A stretch of 64,000 nt of DNA, from assembly GCF_031846345.1 (NCBI RefSeq), contig NZ_JAVRHX010000004.1:186001-250000 (forward strand). Direction: 5' to 3'. Source of the stretch: Glaciecola petra. GTDB lineage: Bacteria > Pseudomonadota > Gammaproteobacteria > Enterobacterales > Alteromonadaceae. This document shows positions 19,384 through 29,212 of this stretch, piece after piece. Within the stretch, counting starts at the first letter, position 1. Every line of letters begins with the position of its first letter. The notes under the pieces were generated by a model. That model was not told the origin of the DNA, ran no database searches, and saw nothing but the letters and a program-made list of their open reading frames with translations. The position numbers and the translations under genes are program-made.

Positions 19384-21666
19384 ATGGAAAAAATGGACAG
19401 TAAAATAAAAGTCGGTAAGTGGACGCTTTCTCCGCATCTTTGTGAATTATTTGATGGTGAAAAAACGATACATTTAGAACCTAAAAGCATGGAATTGCTT
19501 TTACTTTTAGCGCATGCAAAAGGTGACTTAGTTACCCGTAAACAAATTATGGATGTGGTGTGGAAAGATAGAGTGGTAACCGAATATGCACTTAACAATC
19601 TTATTTCGGGCTTGCGCAAACACTTAAATGAGAAAGGCACACCAGAAGCATACATTGCCACTAAACCAAAACTCGGGTATCAACTTATTGCACCTGTTTG
19701 TGAGTTTATTGATGAAAGCTTAAGTCAAGAGCCAAGCGCAAAAGCTCATAAATCTGTTGAGAGCAATAGCACGTCATCCACTACGAATACTTTGCAATCA
19801 AATAGCAGCGAACAAGTAGTCGCGGGCAATACTACAGTCAAAAACACAAAGAAGAAGTCCTATTTAATTCCTTCTATAGCAATTGTTTTAATAGTGTTTG
19901 CCACTTTTACGTGGTGGTCAAACACCGAAGTATCAAAAGAAACACTTAGTCCATCTATTGTGGTTTTGCCATTTGACGTGTTTGATAGCGATGAAGACAT
20001 TGGGTATTTCGCAGATGGTTTAGCTGAAGAAATCATTCACCAACTCACGGTTTTGCAAAACTTAAAGGTCATTTCTCGCACATCGTCATTTTATTTTCGC
20101 GACAAAGACCTACCGCTAACCGACATTGCTGAAAAACTTGATGTGTCATACGTCTTGGAAGGCTCGGTTCGAAAAGCGGGCGACACCATGCGTGTTACCT
20201 TGCAGCTGATAAAAGCAAAGGACGATACCCATGTTTGGTCTAAAGTATTTACCGCTAGCAAACGAAACCGATTTAGTATTCAACATGAAATCTCTACCGA
20301 AGTCGCCCACAGTATCGACGCATCTTTTATAGAGATCCCTTTAGAAAAACGAATTTTTGCTCCTAATTCAAGTGAAGCCTATTTAAGAGTATTAAAAGGC
20401 AGGAAATTGAATCAAAAAGGTACACCCGACGCTCATATTCAAGCCAGAGATGAGTTTTTAATGGCTACTTTGTTAGAGCCCGAATATGCTGACGCTTATG
20501 TCAACTTAGGTGTGAGCTATTTGTTATTGATCAAGCAAAATCGACTCAAAAAAGAAGACGCGATGGAGCACGCTACAAAGGCGATAGCTAGAGCGCTAGA
20601 ATTAGACCCTAATTTAGATTCAGCCTATGCCGCAAAAGGCGTTATGCATCAAATGAATAACCAAATTGATGCCGCACAAAGTGCTTTTAAAAAGGCGCTT
20701 GAGATAAATCCCGACCTTTATTTAGCCCTTATCAACTATGCCAATTTCTTTCGTAATTTTTCTCGTTATCAAGATGCGCTAGCGCATTATGAGCGCGCCA
20801 AAGAAGTAGCACCATTGTCGGGTGCAGCTCAATGGGGTTTGGGTAGCGTGTTATTAAGGTTAGGCCGTTTGGAGGACAGTGTAGACCAATACAAACAGTG
20901 TATATCGTTGCTAACCGACCATGTAAATTGTCATTATGGGTATGCCTATACGTTGCGTCTTTCTGATAAAAGTAAAGAGGCTGACAAGATATTGGTAAAG
21001 CTCTCCGATTTAGCTAACCCTGACGACTTTTGGTTTCAATCAATCACTGGGTTTCACAATTTGTGGCAAGGTAATTTTGAAGCTGCCAATACAAATTACG
21101 AAAATATGATTTCGCAGTATGGTTTAAATAATGATTTTGTATTGAGCATGCCTACACTCAAGCTATGGCTAAATGAAATAGACGACTGGACTAAGCGATT
21201 AGAAACACGCTTAGCAAATAACACTGACAACAAAGCAAATGTGTCGGTGCACTTAAGTTATGCTGTGAGCGCGTATTATAATCAGCAATGCAAACCTGCT
21301 ATCGAAACATTTGAGAAAGTATTAAAATATAGGCCGCATTTGTTCGAAGAACTCGAGGCACTGGTTACTGCTTATAATTATTCGGCAATGCTGGCTTATT
21401 GCTATCAACAGGAAGGACTGGCAAACAAACATGCAACTAGTGTTGCACTATCTGAAAAAGTAATTGGCAATATACCTGAGACTTCACAGAATATTGGTGG
21501 TTTTTTATATACCGCAGCGCAAACCGCTATGGTCAAAGGCGATGTCGAACAAGCTGAGCGTTTGCTTGCAAAATTGCGAGCCTCTAACTGGCAACTAAAA
21601 TGGTTAATTAAAGAAGATCCTATTTTAAGTGCAATAAACTCAAGTAATATTGCGCTCAACAATTGA
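19384..21666 (+). CDS. CadC-like membrane-bound transcription regulator with TolB-like domain and TPR repeats
   Basis: This is a one-component regulator. Residues of about 10-105 form an OmpR/PhoB-type winged helix (KSMELLLLLAHAKGDLVTRK, then YALNNLISGLRKHL and KPKLGYQL). A Ser/Thr/Asn-rich linker leads to a single membrane helix at about 160-178 (SIAIVLIVFATFTWW). The periplasmic part begins with the TolB/FlgO-like domain common in such regulators (IVVLPFDVFDSDEDIGYFADGLAEEI is split over residues of about 190-215; later VLEGSVRKAGDTMRVTLQL). TPR units cover about 340-560. The ATG at 19384 is preferred over an in-frame TTG at 19363; ATG 19393 is also possible. It is divergent from the giant operon and convergent with the TPR/oxygenase gene, so either could be its target. 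Confidence 0.88.
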   Translation: MEKMDSKIKVGKWTLSPHLCELFDGEKTIHLEPKSMELLLLLAHAKGDLVTRKQIMDVVWKDRVVTEYALNNLISGLRKHLNEKGTPEAYIATKPKLGYQLIAPVCEFIDESLSQEPSAKAHKSVESNSTSSTTNTLQSNSSEQVVAGNTTVKNTKKKSYLIPSIAIVLIVFATFTWWSNTEVSKETLSPSIVVLPFDVFDSDEDIGYFADGLAEEIIHQLTVLQNLKVISRTSSFYFRDKDLPLTDIAEKLDVSYVLEGSVRKAGDTMRVTLQLIKAKDDTHVWSKVFTASKRNRFSIQHEISTEVAHSIDASFIEIPLEKRIFAPNSSEAYLRVLKGRKLNQKGTPDAHIQARDEFLMATLLEPEYADAYVNLGVSYLLLIKQNRLKKEDAMEHATKAIARALELDPNLDSAYAAKGVMHQMNNQIDAAQSAFKKALEINPDLYLALINYANFFRNFSRYQDALAHYERAKEVAPLSGAAQWGLGSVLLRLGRLEDSVDQYKQCISLLTDHVNCHYGYAYTLRLSDKSKEADKILVKLSDLANPDDFWFQSITGFHNLWQGNFEAANTNYENMISQYGLNNDFVLSMPTLKLWLNEIDDWTKRLETRLANNTDNKANVSVHLSYAVSAYYNQQCKPAIETFEKVLKYRPHLFEELEALVTAYNYSAMLAYCYQQEGLANKHATSVALSEKVIGNIPETSQNIGGFLYTAAQTAMVKGDVEQAERLLAKLRASNWQLKWLIKEDPILSAINSSNIALNN

Positions 21667-21683
21667 GCATAAATGATTGGATG

Positions 21684-23099
21684 TTAGATAGGTTGAAAAT
21701 CAGCAGCTACCGTTAATCGATTTGTGTCTTCTGTAAAAGGCACAGTACCATGCCACATATATGATGGGAAAAACACGATCATCCCTCTTTGCGGTTGAAT
21801 GTATCGCTCAGCTTTTAGTTTTGGTGCGCAAACAGAGCCAGGCTCTCCTAGTTTAAGCCATCCTGACTTATCGCCTTTATTATTGCTCGTTTGAGCATGA
21901 CGAATGTGACAGGCAGAAGATAACCACCCTTCCTGATGCACATGATTCACGTGATGACCGGTTTTGTGAAGTTTTACAGACCAAGATGAAAATAATTTAG
22001 CGCTCCCGGTATTTCTAAACAATAGCGGAGAAGTGCCTGAACAAAGTCCAGACAAATATGTTTGAAGTGGCTCTTTACAAGCCTCCGTGAAAGCACGCAT
22101 TGCAGGGTTTATCGACCCGGTGATTGAGGGAATTTGACTACCGTGTCTAACTGATAAAAAGAAGGGATGCTCCTTATAACGATGCGCCTCTTCAAGTCCA
22201 GACTCTAAATCTTGGATATATGAATCGAGGTTTTCCCAGCCTTTGGGTACCCCCAAAGGTAGTTGTTTAACAAATCGATCATAATCATAATATTCTTCGT
22301 AACGGGCGTCTCCCAGCAATCGCCAACAAGTAGATAACAAGGCAATCAAATGCTGATTAGTAGGATGAGTGGTCAGCATTCGTTCAATAAGTGGCACTGC
22401 TTTTTCGGGAAATGACTTGGCTAAATAACAGTTGACGGTATGAATACCGCAATTTATATCTGTAGGGAAGGCTTGCGCGGCAACTTCTGCAAGATGAAGG
22501 GCCTCATCGTATTTGCCAATAGCCAAAGCTGCTTTACTCATATAAAACTGAATAGACGCTTGTTTGTCAGATGCTTCGTAACATAATTTTAACCATTTAT
22601 ACCTATCTTCATGATTTTCCATTTGCCCTGCCAGTTCAGCTCGAAGTATTTTTAAATTTAAAGCGCTGGGATGCTTGGAGATTGCTTGGGTTAATCCGCT
22701 TAATGCTTTTTCATAATCTCCTTGTGACATCCAAATGAGCTGTGCTAATTCTCGTTGTGCATCTGCATCTGTTGGGTGAGAGGAAAGGACTTTTTTATAC
22801 GCTTGTACAGCGCGTTCATATTTATTAATTTGGGCTAAAGACCTTGCATAAACTAACCAAGAAGGTGCTTTATTCAGACCCTTGTTAATAGCGCTCTTCA
22901 GCACTTTTACCGCGTCAAGATGCTCGCCAATATCACCCAATGCGGCGGCTAAATTGTGTTTAGCAACATGGTCATTCGGTTGACTGGCAAGATGCTGTTT
23001 CAACAGGCTGATAGCGGTTTCGTTATCGCCTTTTTTTCTATATTCAAGTGCTGTTTTTACTAAGTCTTTTTGCAAGGACATTTCCACCCTGTTTGCCAT
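21684..23099 (-). CDS. TPR protein with C-terminal putative 2OG-Fe(II) oxygenase domain
   Basis: Residues 1-260 are tandem tetratricopeptide repeats (for example AVQAYKKVLSSHPTDADAQR). The C-terminal region from about 290 resembles the short 2-oxoglutarate/Fe(II) oxygenase domains often found at the end of TPR proteins. HVNHVHQEGWLSSACHI supplies the first metal His with an acidic partner. MIVFFPSYMWHGTVPF supplies the distal His, and NRLTVAADF the oxoglutarate-binding Arg. Its substrate is unknown; related domains hydroxylate peptides or small molecules. ATG 23099 lacks a clear Shine-Dalgarno, whereas ATG 23081, six codons in, follows AGGGTGG. The gene faces away from the TonB-dependent receptor gene across 388 bp, an arrangement that suggests joint function or regulation. 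Confidence 0.8.
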   Translation of the reverse strand: MANRVEMSLQKDLVKTALEYRKKGDNETAISLLKQHLASQPNDHVAKHNLAAALGDIGEHLDAVKVLKSAINKGLNKAPSWLVYARSLAQINKYERAVQAYKKVLSSHPTDADAQRELAQLIWMSQGDYEKALSGLTQAISKHPSALNLKILRAELAGQMENHEDRYKWLKLCYEASDKQASIQFYMSKAALAIGKYDEALHLAEVAAQAFPTDINCGIHTVNCYLAKSFPEKAVPLIERMLTTHPTNQHLIALLSTCWRLLGDARYEEYYDYDRFVKQLPLGVPKGWENLDSYIQDLESGLEEAHRYKEHPFFLSVRHGSQIPSITGSINPAMRAFTEACKEPLQTYLSGLCSGTSPLLFRNTGSAKLFSSWSVKLHKTGHHVNHVHQEGWLSSACHIRHAQTSNNKGDKSGWLKLGEPGSVCAPKLKAERYIQPQRGMIVFFPSYMWHGTVPFTEDTNRLTVAADFQPI

Positions 23100-23487
23100 A
23101 TTCCCACAAAATATGGAAAGTTTTAAGCACTGATAAATTAACTAAAAACAAACTAAGATACCAGCCAGTTATGATGATTTATTCACAATTATTACTTATG
23201 ATCATTTTCAAAATGGCCTGCATACTTCAGTTATTAAGTTAGCATTTTACAATTCATTTACAAATATAGTTGCGTCATGAAATAAGCAACATAAAACCGA
23301 TATTATAATCAATCAAAAAACATCGCATTAATGTGCTTGTCTATCAGATAAATACTAGGATTTGTCGGACTAATATACTTATTGACCAAAGCCCCCATTT
23401 ATGATTAGATCGATGCAGTCGTCCCTTTATTTTTACAAAAAACAAGACGGCAGATAAATAATTATAAACACTTATGGGAGCAATATA
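23100..23487. other. 388-bp divergent intergenic region upstream of the TonB receptor
   Basis: No gene was found here. The region is AT-rich and must hold the promoters for both flanking genes. Near the receptor TTGACC (23382-23387) and TATGAT (23400-23405) occur but are only 12 bp apart, so no promoter is called. The receptor has a good ribosome-binding site, GGGAG at 23476-23480. Confidence 0.5.
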
Positions 23488-26400
23488 ATGCTTATCAAAA
23501 ACAAACTGGCTAGGGCGGTTACTTTAGCGCTTGCCTACGGTTCTTTGACGACCCTTGGACTATCGGGTGCTGCATTCGCACAAGATAGTGAAGAGACTGA
23601 AGAGAAAGTTGAAAAAATCCAGGTGACGGGTTCGCGTATTCAAAACGCTAACGTTGAATCATCAAGCCCGGTTGTAACAATCGAGTCTGAATTGTTTGAT
23701 ATTCGCGGTACGACAGATACTGTTGACTTATTAAACACTCTACCTTCGTTCTTTGCTTCACAAACAACTGCGTTTGCGAACGGGGCAACGGGTACTTCAA
23801 CTGCCAACCTTCGTGGTTTGGGAGCAATACGTACATTGGTTCTTGTTGACGGTAAACGTCTACCTCCTGGTGGTCCTTTGGCGACTTACGCACAGGATTT
23901 GAACTTAATTGCCCCGCAACTTGTTGATAGAGTTGATGTGGTAACAGGTGGTGCTTCAGCGGTTTATGGTTCTGACGCGATTGGTGGTGTTGTTAACTTC
24001 ATTACTCGTAAAGATTTTGAAGGCGTTGAAGTTGACGTTCAATACGGTGTCAACCAAAGCTCAAATGGAGATAGTTTTTGGGCTGAGCGTTTAGAAGCAA
24101 TTGGTGAGACTCCTGCTGCTAGCTCAGTGACTGATAACCAAACTGTGCAAGTTAACATGATCATGGGCTCTGGCTTTGATGATGGAAGAGGTAACGTAAC
24201 TGCTTACTTCAACTATGCAAAAAACAATGGTATTCAGCAAGCTAATCGTGATTTCTCACAGTGTGCTACATTCCCTACGGGCGAAGACGATTTAATCTGT
24301 CTTGGTTCGAACCAGGGGCCATATCCTACTACTTTCGTAGTAACTGACGTAGGTACGTTCTCTTTAGAAACTGACGACACACTTACTGATGGGTTTACTA
24401 ACGCATATAACTTTAACCCTTTCAACCCAATTAGACGTGCAACAGAACGTTTCAACATTGGTTTCAAAGGTTACTATGACATTGCCGAAGACGTAACAGC
24501 TTATGCTGATTTTGCCTTCACTTCGTCTAGTTCACCACAAATCATTGCTCCTTCAGCGGCATTCGGTTCAACAATTAACAGAGTTAACTGTGACAACCCT
24601 GTGTTACTTGATACCTTAAGAGACGCAATTTGTGGAAACGCTGATATTAACGGTCCATTCCCACGCGCTACTTTAGATCCAAATGGCGCTTACTATGGTC
24701 AATCTAACGTTCGTCGTCGCTTCGTAGAAGGTGGTGGTAGAACTGATGATAGAACTAGAACTAACTTCATGAGCATCGTTGGTGTTCGTGGTGTGATTAA
24801 CGATGTTTGGGATTGGGACTTATTTGCTCAGTACTCAGAGACTCGTTTATCACGTGTACAGTTTAATCAGGTTACATTGTCTAACCTACAAAATGCACTT
24901 GATATTGTTACTGACCCAGTTACAGGTAATCCTACATGTCGTTCAGTAGTAGACGGTAGTGATTCAGCATGTATTCCATTTACTTCTGCGTATCAGATTG
25001 GTATTCCATCTGATCCTGCACTAGTTTCTTATGTTGATACTCCTACCCTTACCACAGGTACAGGCGCACAAACCATCGTTGGTGGTACTATCAGTGCAGA
25101 TTTGGGTGAGTTTGATATTAAGAGCCCAATGGCTGATGAAGGTATTTCATTTGTAGCTGGTTTTGAAATGCGTCGCGATGAACTGTTCCAACAAGCTGAC
25201 GGTATAGCAGCAGCTGGTGACTTGGTAGGTTCTGGTGGTGCAACTACGCCAGTAAACGCAGAAACAACCGTAACAGAGTTTTTTGTTGAAGCGCAAATGC
25301 CTTTGATTTCAGACGCACCTGGAATTGAGCAGTTAAACTTAACAACAGCTTATCGTTACTCTGACTATGAGTCAGAAAATGCGCTTACCAACACTGTTGG
25401 TGGTGTTTTTGATTCAAGCACCTATGCAATTGGTTTAGCTTGGGTTCCAACCGAAGATGTACGCGTACGAGCTCAGTTCCAAAAAGCTTCTCGTGCTCCT
25501 AACATTAATGAATTGTTTGCACCTCAAAACAGTGGTCTAACTTCATTAACTGACCCATGTTCTGGTTCTACGCCAACTGCATCAGCAGCAGCGTGTGCTA
25601 ACACCGGTTTGTCTAGCGGTCTTTATGGTAGTGTACCGCCTGATTCAGGTCAGTTGAATACACTTACTGGTGGTAACCCAGACCTTCAACCAGAAGAATC
25701 AGATACTGTTACTTTTGGTGTAGTATGGACGCCTAGCTTTGTAGAGAACTTAACTATTTCATTAGATTACTTTGACATTAGTGTTGAAGACGCTATTGGA
25801 ACAGTACCTACTGCAACTACTTTACAACAGTGTTTAGACAATGGTGACCCAGCGTTCTGTAACTTGATACAGCGTGGTCCAGACGGTTCATTGACGTTCT
25901 TCCCAAGAGAGCAAGCCTTTATTGCAGCAACTAATGCGAACATCGCTGAATTTGCTACCACAGGTCTTGACACTCAGGTTATGTACACTCATGACTTTGG
26001 TGATTACGGCGAATTGATGGTTAACTACAATGCAACGTTCTTAACGTCGCTTGACACAATCACACTTCCTGGTACCGCTTCATTTGATTGTGCTGGCTGG
26101 TATGGTTCTTCATGTGGTAACCCGAATCCAGAATATCGTCATAATATGGTATTTAGCTGGGATTCAGGTTCTGACTACAGCGCATCTTTAGTATGGCGTC
26201 TATTCGGTAGCACTGACTTAGTTGGTAGCATCGAAAATGGTTTCATCGCTGACGGTGACGACGGTAGCATTACTAAAGCAGACCCAGGTATCTCTACTGA
26301 GTTAGATGCAGTTAGCTATTTAGACTTTACATTCTTCTATGACTTAACAGAGAATGTAAGACTAAGAGCTGGTGCCAATAACTTGCTAGACAAAGATCCA

Positions 26401-26520
26401 CCAATCGTAACTACTTTTGGTCAGCCAGGTACTGGTACTAACGTAGAAGCGAATACTATCGCAGGTGTTTATGACGCTGGTGGTAGATTCATGTTCGCTG
26501 GTGTAACTGTAAGCTTCTAA
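23488..26520 (+). CDS. TonB-dependent outer-membrane receptor
   Basis: This 1010-residue outer-membrane transporter takes up large substrates using energy from TonB. A signal peptide ends at about GAAFA/QDSEE. A TonB-box-like EKIQVTGSRI follows near residue 45. The plug domain, about 55-175, has AVYGSDAIGGVVNFITRK. A long beta-barrel ends in the terminal aromatic strand FAGVTVSF, as expected for BAM-assembled porins. The barrel contains several Cys in extracellular-loop-like regions, a feature of marine Alteromonadales receptors. Regular use of GGT, CGT and AAC codons and a perfect terminator suggest high expression. The ligand is not predictable; such receptors often serve oligosaccharides, peptides or siderophores, and no sugar-degrading or siderophore genes sit beside it. 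Confidence 0.93.
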   Translation: MLIKNKLARAVTLALAYGSLTTLGLSGAAFAQDSEETEEKVEKIQVTGSRIQNANVESSSPVVTIESELFDIRGTTDTVDLLNTLPSFFASQTTAFANGATGTSTANLRGLGAIRTLVLVDGKRLPPGGPLATYAQDLNLIAPQLVDRVDVVTGGASAVYGSDAIGGVVNFITRKDFEGVEVDVQYGVNQSSNGDSFWAERLEAIGETPAASSVTDNQTVQVNMIMGSGFDDGRGNVTAYFNYAKNNGIQQANRDFSQCATFPTGEDDLICLGSNQGPYPTTFVVTDVGTFSLETDDTLTDGFTNAYNFNPFNPIRRATERFNIGFKGYYDIAEDVTAYADFAFTSSSSPQIIAPSAAFGSTINRVNCDNPVLLDTLRDAICGNADINGPFPRATLDPNGAYYGQSNVRRRFVEGGGRTDDRTRTNFMSIVGVRGVINDVWDWDLFAQYSETRLSRVQFNQVTLSNLQNALDIVTDPVTGNPTCRSVVDGSDSACIPFTSAYQIGIPSDPALVSYVDTPTLTTGTGAQTIVGGTISADLGEFDIKSPMADEGISFVAGFEMRRDELFQQADGIAAAGDLVGSGGATTPVNAETTVTEFFVEAQMPLISDAPGIEQLNLTTAYRYSDYESENALTNTVGGVFDSSTYAIGLAWVPTEDVRVRAQFQKASRAPNINELFAPQNSGLTSLTDPCSGSTPTASAAACANTGLSSGLYGSVPPDSGQLNTLTGGNPDLQPEESDTVTFGVVWTPSFVENLTISLDYFDISVEDAIGTVPTATTLQQCLDNGDPAFCNLIQRGPDGSLTFFPREQAFIAATNANIAEFATTGLDTQVMYTHDFGDYGELMVNYNATFLTSLDTITLPGTASFDCAGWYGSSCGNPNPEYRHNMVFSWDSGSDYSASLVWRLFGSTDLVGSIENGFIADGDDGSITKADPGISTELDAVSYLDFTFFYDLTENVRLRAGANNLLDKDPPIVTTFGQPGTGTNVEANTIAGVYDAGGRFMFAGVTVSF

Positions 26521-26553
26521 GCATTAACAGTTAAACATTAGTAGTATCTATAC

Positions 26554-26594
26554 AAACCGGTTTGAAGTCTTATGATTTCAAACCGGTTTTTTTT
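26554..26594 (+). terminator. Strong intrinsic terminator of the TonB receptor gene
   Basis: A perfect 13-bp stem, AAACCGGTTTGAA (26554-26566) with its complement at 26577-26589, has a 10-nt loop and runs into eight T residues (26587-26594). Confidence 0.92.
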
Positions 26595-26697
26595 GTATTG
26601 CTTTATATCTAAAACTTGTTGTTCATCAAGCATGAATATTTACTCAACAGCCTTCGAAGGAATAGATACGCCACACAACAGCCAAAAAATAATAACC

Positions 26698-28944
26698 TTA
26701 CTGAAGTTGTTGAAACCAATCAAAATCGCGGCGGTTTGCTGCTTTTTGCGACAAATACATGCCAAGTTCGACAAGTTGTTGCTTGTTTTGGTAGTTTGGC
26801 ATTAGGGTTTTTAAGGCCTTAATAGCTGCGCGAGTGTCACCACTGCCATCTATGGCAAGCGCATAGGTATATGCTAGTTGTGGATTGGCCGGATCGAGAG
26901 AAACACTCTTAGAAAAGTATTGAATGGCTTGGGGTAAGTTTTTCTGACGAACCATATGTAGACCATATGAATAGGCGATATCTGCTGACAAGGGTAGATT
27001 TTCTAAGCCCTTTTTTAGCACTTCAGAGACTAGATCTTCACGCTGTTTTGCTCGATAAAAATCTGCCAAATTCATGTAGCCAACTGGAAAGTAAGGATCT
27101 ATGTTAACCGCTCCCTCATAGGCTATTTCAGCGCCTATTTGATCCCCTTCTTGTAGGGCGATGTTACCTTGATTAACCCGTCCTTCGCCGCGCCAAGCGA
27201 CATTTTCGTTTGCTGTTAGCATTTCTTTAAATGCTGCTGCATAAACGTTGATATCGGCTTGTGCTATATCAAGTGAAACCAATTGTTGTACTGCAGCAGT
27301 TCTAACGGCACGCACAGCATCATTTAATAAAGGTTGCAGCAAACTTGTACGCTCTTGCGCTGGCACCAAGTTAGCAACCCTAGCCGCTGCCAGACGAATG
27401 AGCGCTTCCTCATGATTTATAAAGCTTGTCAACTGCGTGGGTAACAAGTGGTCGGTAGAACGGTTGAGCATTTCAATGGCACTTGCGCGAGTAATAGTGT
27501 CTATGCTGCTATCGTGTCCAATAAGCAAATGGGTTTGCAAGCTAACAGCTTGTCCGTGTCTGAGCTTCAATAGGGTTTGACGAGTCTGACTCAAATCCTT
27601 GGGTGCACCATTCCACTTCTCTAAAGCAGCGGCAGCCCATTGATTCGATTCATCTTTATGACAAGCAATACAAGCATTGGGTGTGTTAAAACTCTCAGAC
27701 AAATCAGGGCGAGGAATTTTAAAGCTATGATCACGTCTAGCATCTACACCCATATATGTTTCGCTAGGCATGTGGCAGTTTACACATTGTGCTCCCGCAG
27801 TGTTTACGGGGTGCTTGTGATGTTTGGGTGTATCAAACGACTGTGCAGTATGACATTGCAAGCACAAACCATTTCCTTCTACCTTTATTTTCATGGTGTG
27901 AGGGTCATGACAATCAAGGCAGTTCACTCCTTGTTCATACATTTTACTTTGTAAAAACGAACCATACACATAAACCTCTTCTTTAATTTGCCCATCGGGA
28001 TGGTACAAGGGTGGCGTGATTAACTGGGGACTAAAGTTATCTAAAAAGGGAGTATTCGCAGCAAAACCGTCAGTAAGTGGTGAACGCAATGAGTGACAAG
28101 CAAAACAACCATCCATAAAAGTATTATCACGTGCCGGCCCACTCCAAGACACTGTTTTATCACCTGGCTCAAGTTTCCATAAGACTTGTTCATATAGCCC
28201 GGAAGAAGCTGCTTTATCCGTTGCATCAAGCGCATGAATTTCGTTATTTTTTGTACCATGACAAGACACACAGCCCACATTTATGCCAGTAAATGTAGAG
28301 GTGAATTTATTGGTATCTTGTTGGTAGTTGCGCTTCAGTTCGTCAGAGTGACAATCGGCACACATGCCATTCCAATTTTGCAGAGGCTGGCGCCAATGCA
28401 GTCGATCTTCGGCTTTAATATCTTCTGTGTATATATGATACCAGCGTTGCCCACCCTCTTCTTTTGTTCGCGCGTCCCACGCAAACGGCAATACTTGTAA
28501 TCGTCCAGGGTCGGTTTCGACCAAATATTGTTGAAGCGGATAATGACCAAACGTATATATAACCGTAAATGTTTCCCCACCTTCGAGATTACGCCCGTTG
28601 GCAACTTCATTATCTTTAATGGTTGCTTTGAATTGGCCATTTTCAGTGAAAAAATATGCGAGCTGAGAAAAGTGTCGAGCGTACTGCTGACTAAAATTGG
28701 CCAACACGTTCCTTTCATTAGGTAAAGACATTGCTTTAGCGTGATCCGATTTATGCCAGTCATCAGTTTGTGCTTGGTGACAGCCAATACAATCGGTTGA
28801 AGTAAATGTTTTTTGGGTTAGAGGTAATGAATGTTCACTACTTTGAGTTGCAAAAACTTGACCTAAAAATAAGCTAGTAATGATCAGTTGTATACTTAAT
28901 AGCAGCGGTACGCAAACAACGCACAATACTAATAAGCGCATCAT
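26698..28944 (-). CDS. Octaheme c-type cytochrome with HEAT-like and TPR repeats
   Basis: This is an exported multiheme electron-transfer protein of 748 residues. A hydrophobic N-terminal signal or anchor (residues 1-32) precedes eight CXXCH heme sites: CIGCH, CADCH, CVSCH, CFACH, CLDCH, CLQCH, CVNCH and CIACH, all within the first 430 residues. After them come alpha-helical HEAT-like repeats (LIRLAAARVANL, VRAVRTAAVQQLVSL) and C-terminal TPRs from about 590 (AIQYFSKSVSLDPANPQLAY). The redox partner is unknown. The heme part recalls cytochrome c554-like proteins, but no catalytic assignment can be made. Its ATG overlaps the moaD stop (ATGA), so it is translated as part of the moa operon. This is an unexpected coupling that suggests a link to a molybdoenzyme. 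Confidence 0.88.
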   Translation of the reverse strand: MMRLLVLCVVCVPLLLSIQLIITSLFLGQVFATQSSEHSLPLTQKTFTSTDCIGCHQAQTDDWHKSDHAKAMSLPNERNVLANFSQQYARHFSQLAYFFTENGQFKATIKDNEVANGRNLEGGETFTVIYTFGHYPLQQYLVETDPGRLQVLPFAWDARTKEEGGQRWYHIYTEDIKAEDRLHWRQPLQNWNGMCADCHSDELKRNYQQDTNKFTSTFTGINVGCVSCHGTKNNEIHALDATDKAASSGLYEQVLWKLEPGDKTVSWSGPARDNTFMDGCFACHSLRSPLTDGFAANTPFLDNFSPQLITPPLYHPDGQIKEEVYVYGSFLQSKMYEQGVNCLDCHDPHTMKIKVEGNGLCLQCHTAQSFDTPKHHKHPVNTAGAQCVNCHMPSETYMGVDARRDHSFKIPRPDLSESFNTPNACIACHKDESNQWAAAALEKWNGAPKDLSQTRQTLLKLRHGQAVSLQTHLLIGHDSSIDTITRASAIEMLNRSTDHLLPTQLTSFINHEEALIRLAAARVANLVPAQERTSLLQPLLNDAVRAVRTAAVQQLVSLDIAQADINVYAAAFKEMLTANENVAWRGEGRVNQGNIALQEGDQIGAEIAYEGAVNIDPYFPVGYMNLADFYRAKQREDLVSEVLKKGLENLPLSADIAYSYGLHMVRQKNLPQAIQYFSKSVSLDPANPQLAYTYALAIDGSGDTRAAIKALKTLMPNYQNKQQLVELGMYLSQKAANRRDFDWFQQLQ

Positions 28945-29189
28945 CCACCTGTTACTGGAGGAAAAAAGGCAAGCTCATCACCATTATTTACTATAGTTGA
29001 GTCATCAACCATATCAAAGTTGAGCGCAGATAATACTTTACCGTCTCCCAATGCTAGTTCCCATTCTTCTCCTTGCTCCATTAATTTTAGCTTAATAGCT
29101 TTGATGGTTGTAGGCGCTTCCAAGGCCATTGTAGTTTGCTCTTGACCAACCTGCTGACGCAAAAAAGCAAAAAATTTAATGGTAATCAT
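28941..29189 (-). CDS. moaD: MoaD, small sulfur-carrier subunit of molybdopterin synthase
   Basis: This 82-residue ubiquitin-like protein ends in the required Gly-Gly (PPVTGG). As a thiocarboxylate, that tail donates sulfur to precursor Z in the MoaD/MoaE molybdopterin synthase. ELAFFPPVTGG and the beta-grasp start MITIKFFAFLRQQVG are typical. It lies 23 bp after moaC and overlaps the cytochrome gene by 4 bp. The catalytic large subunit MoaE, usually encoded next to moaD, is replaced here by the cytochrome gene and must be elsewhere. Confidence 0.93.
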   Translation of the reverse strand: MITIKFFAFLRQQVGQEQTTMALEAPTTIKAIKLKLMEQGEEWELALGDGKVLSALNFDMVDDSTIVNNGDELAFFPPVTGG

Positions 29190-29212
29190 AATGCTGATAT
29201 TTTTTACTATGC

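Noticed and set aside
28335..28787. 150-codon minus-strand frame inside the cytochrome gene
   Set aside because: It overlaps the octaheme gene in another frame; the heme frame has eight CXXCH motifs and is clearly the real one.
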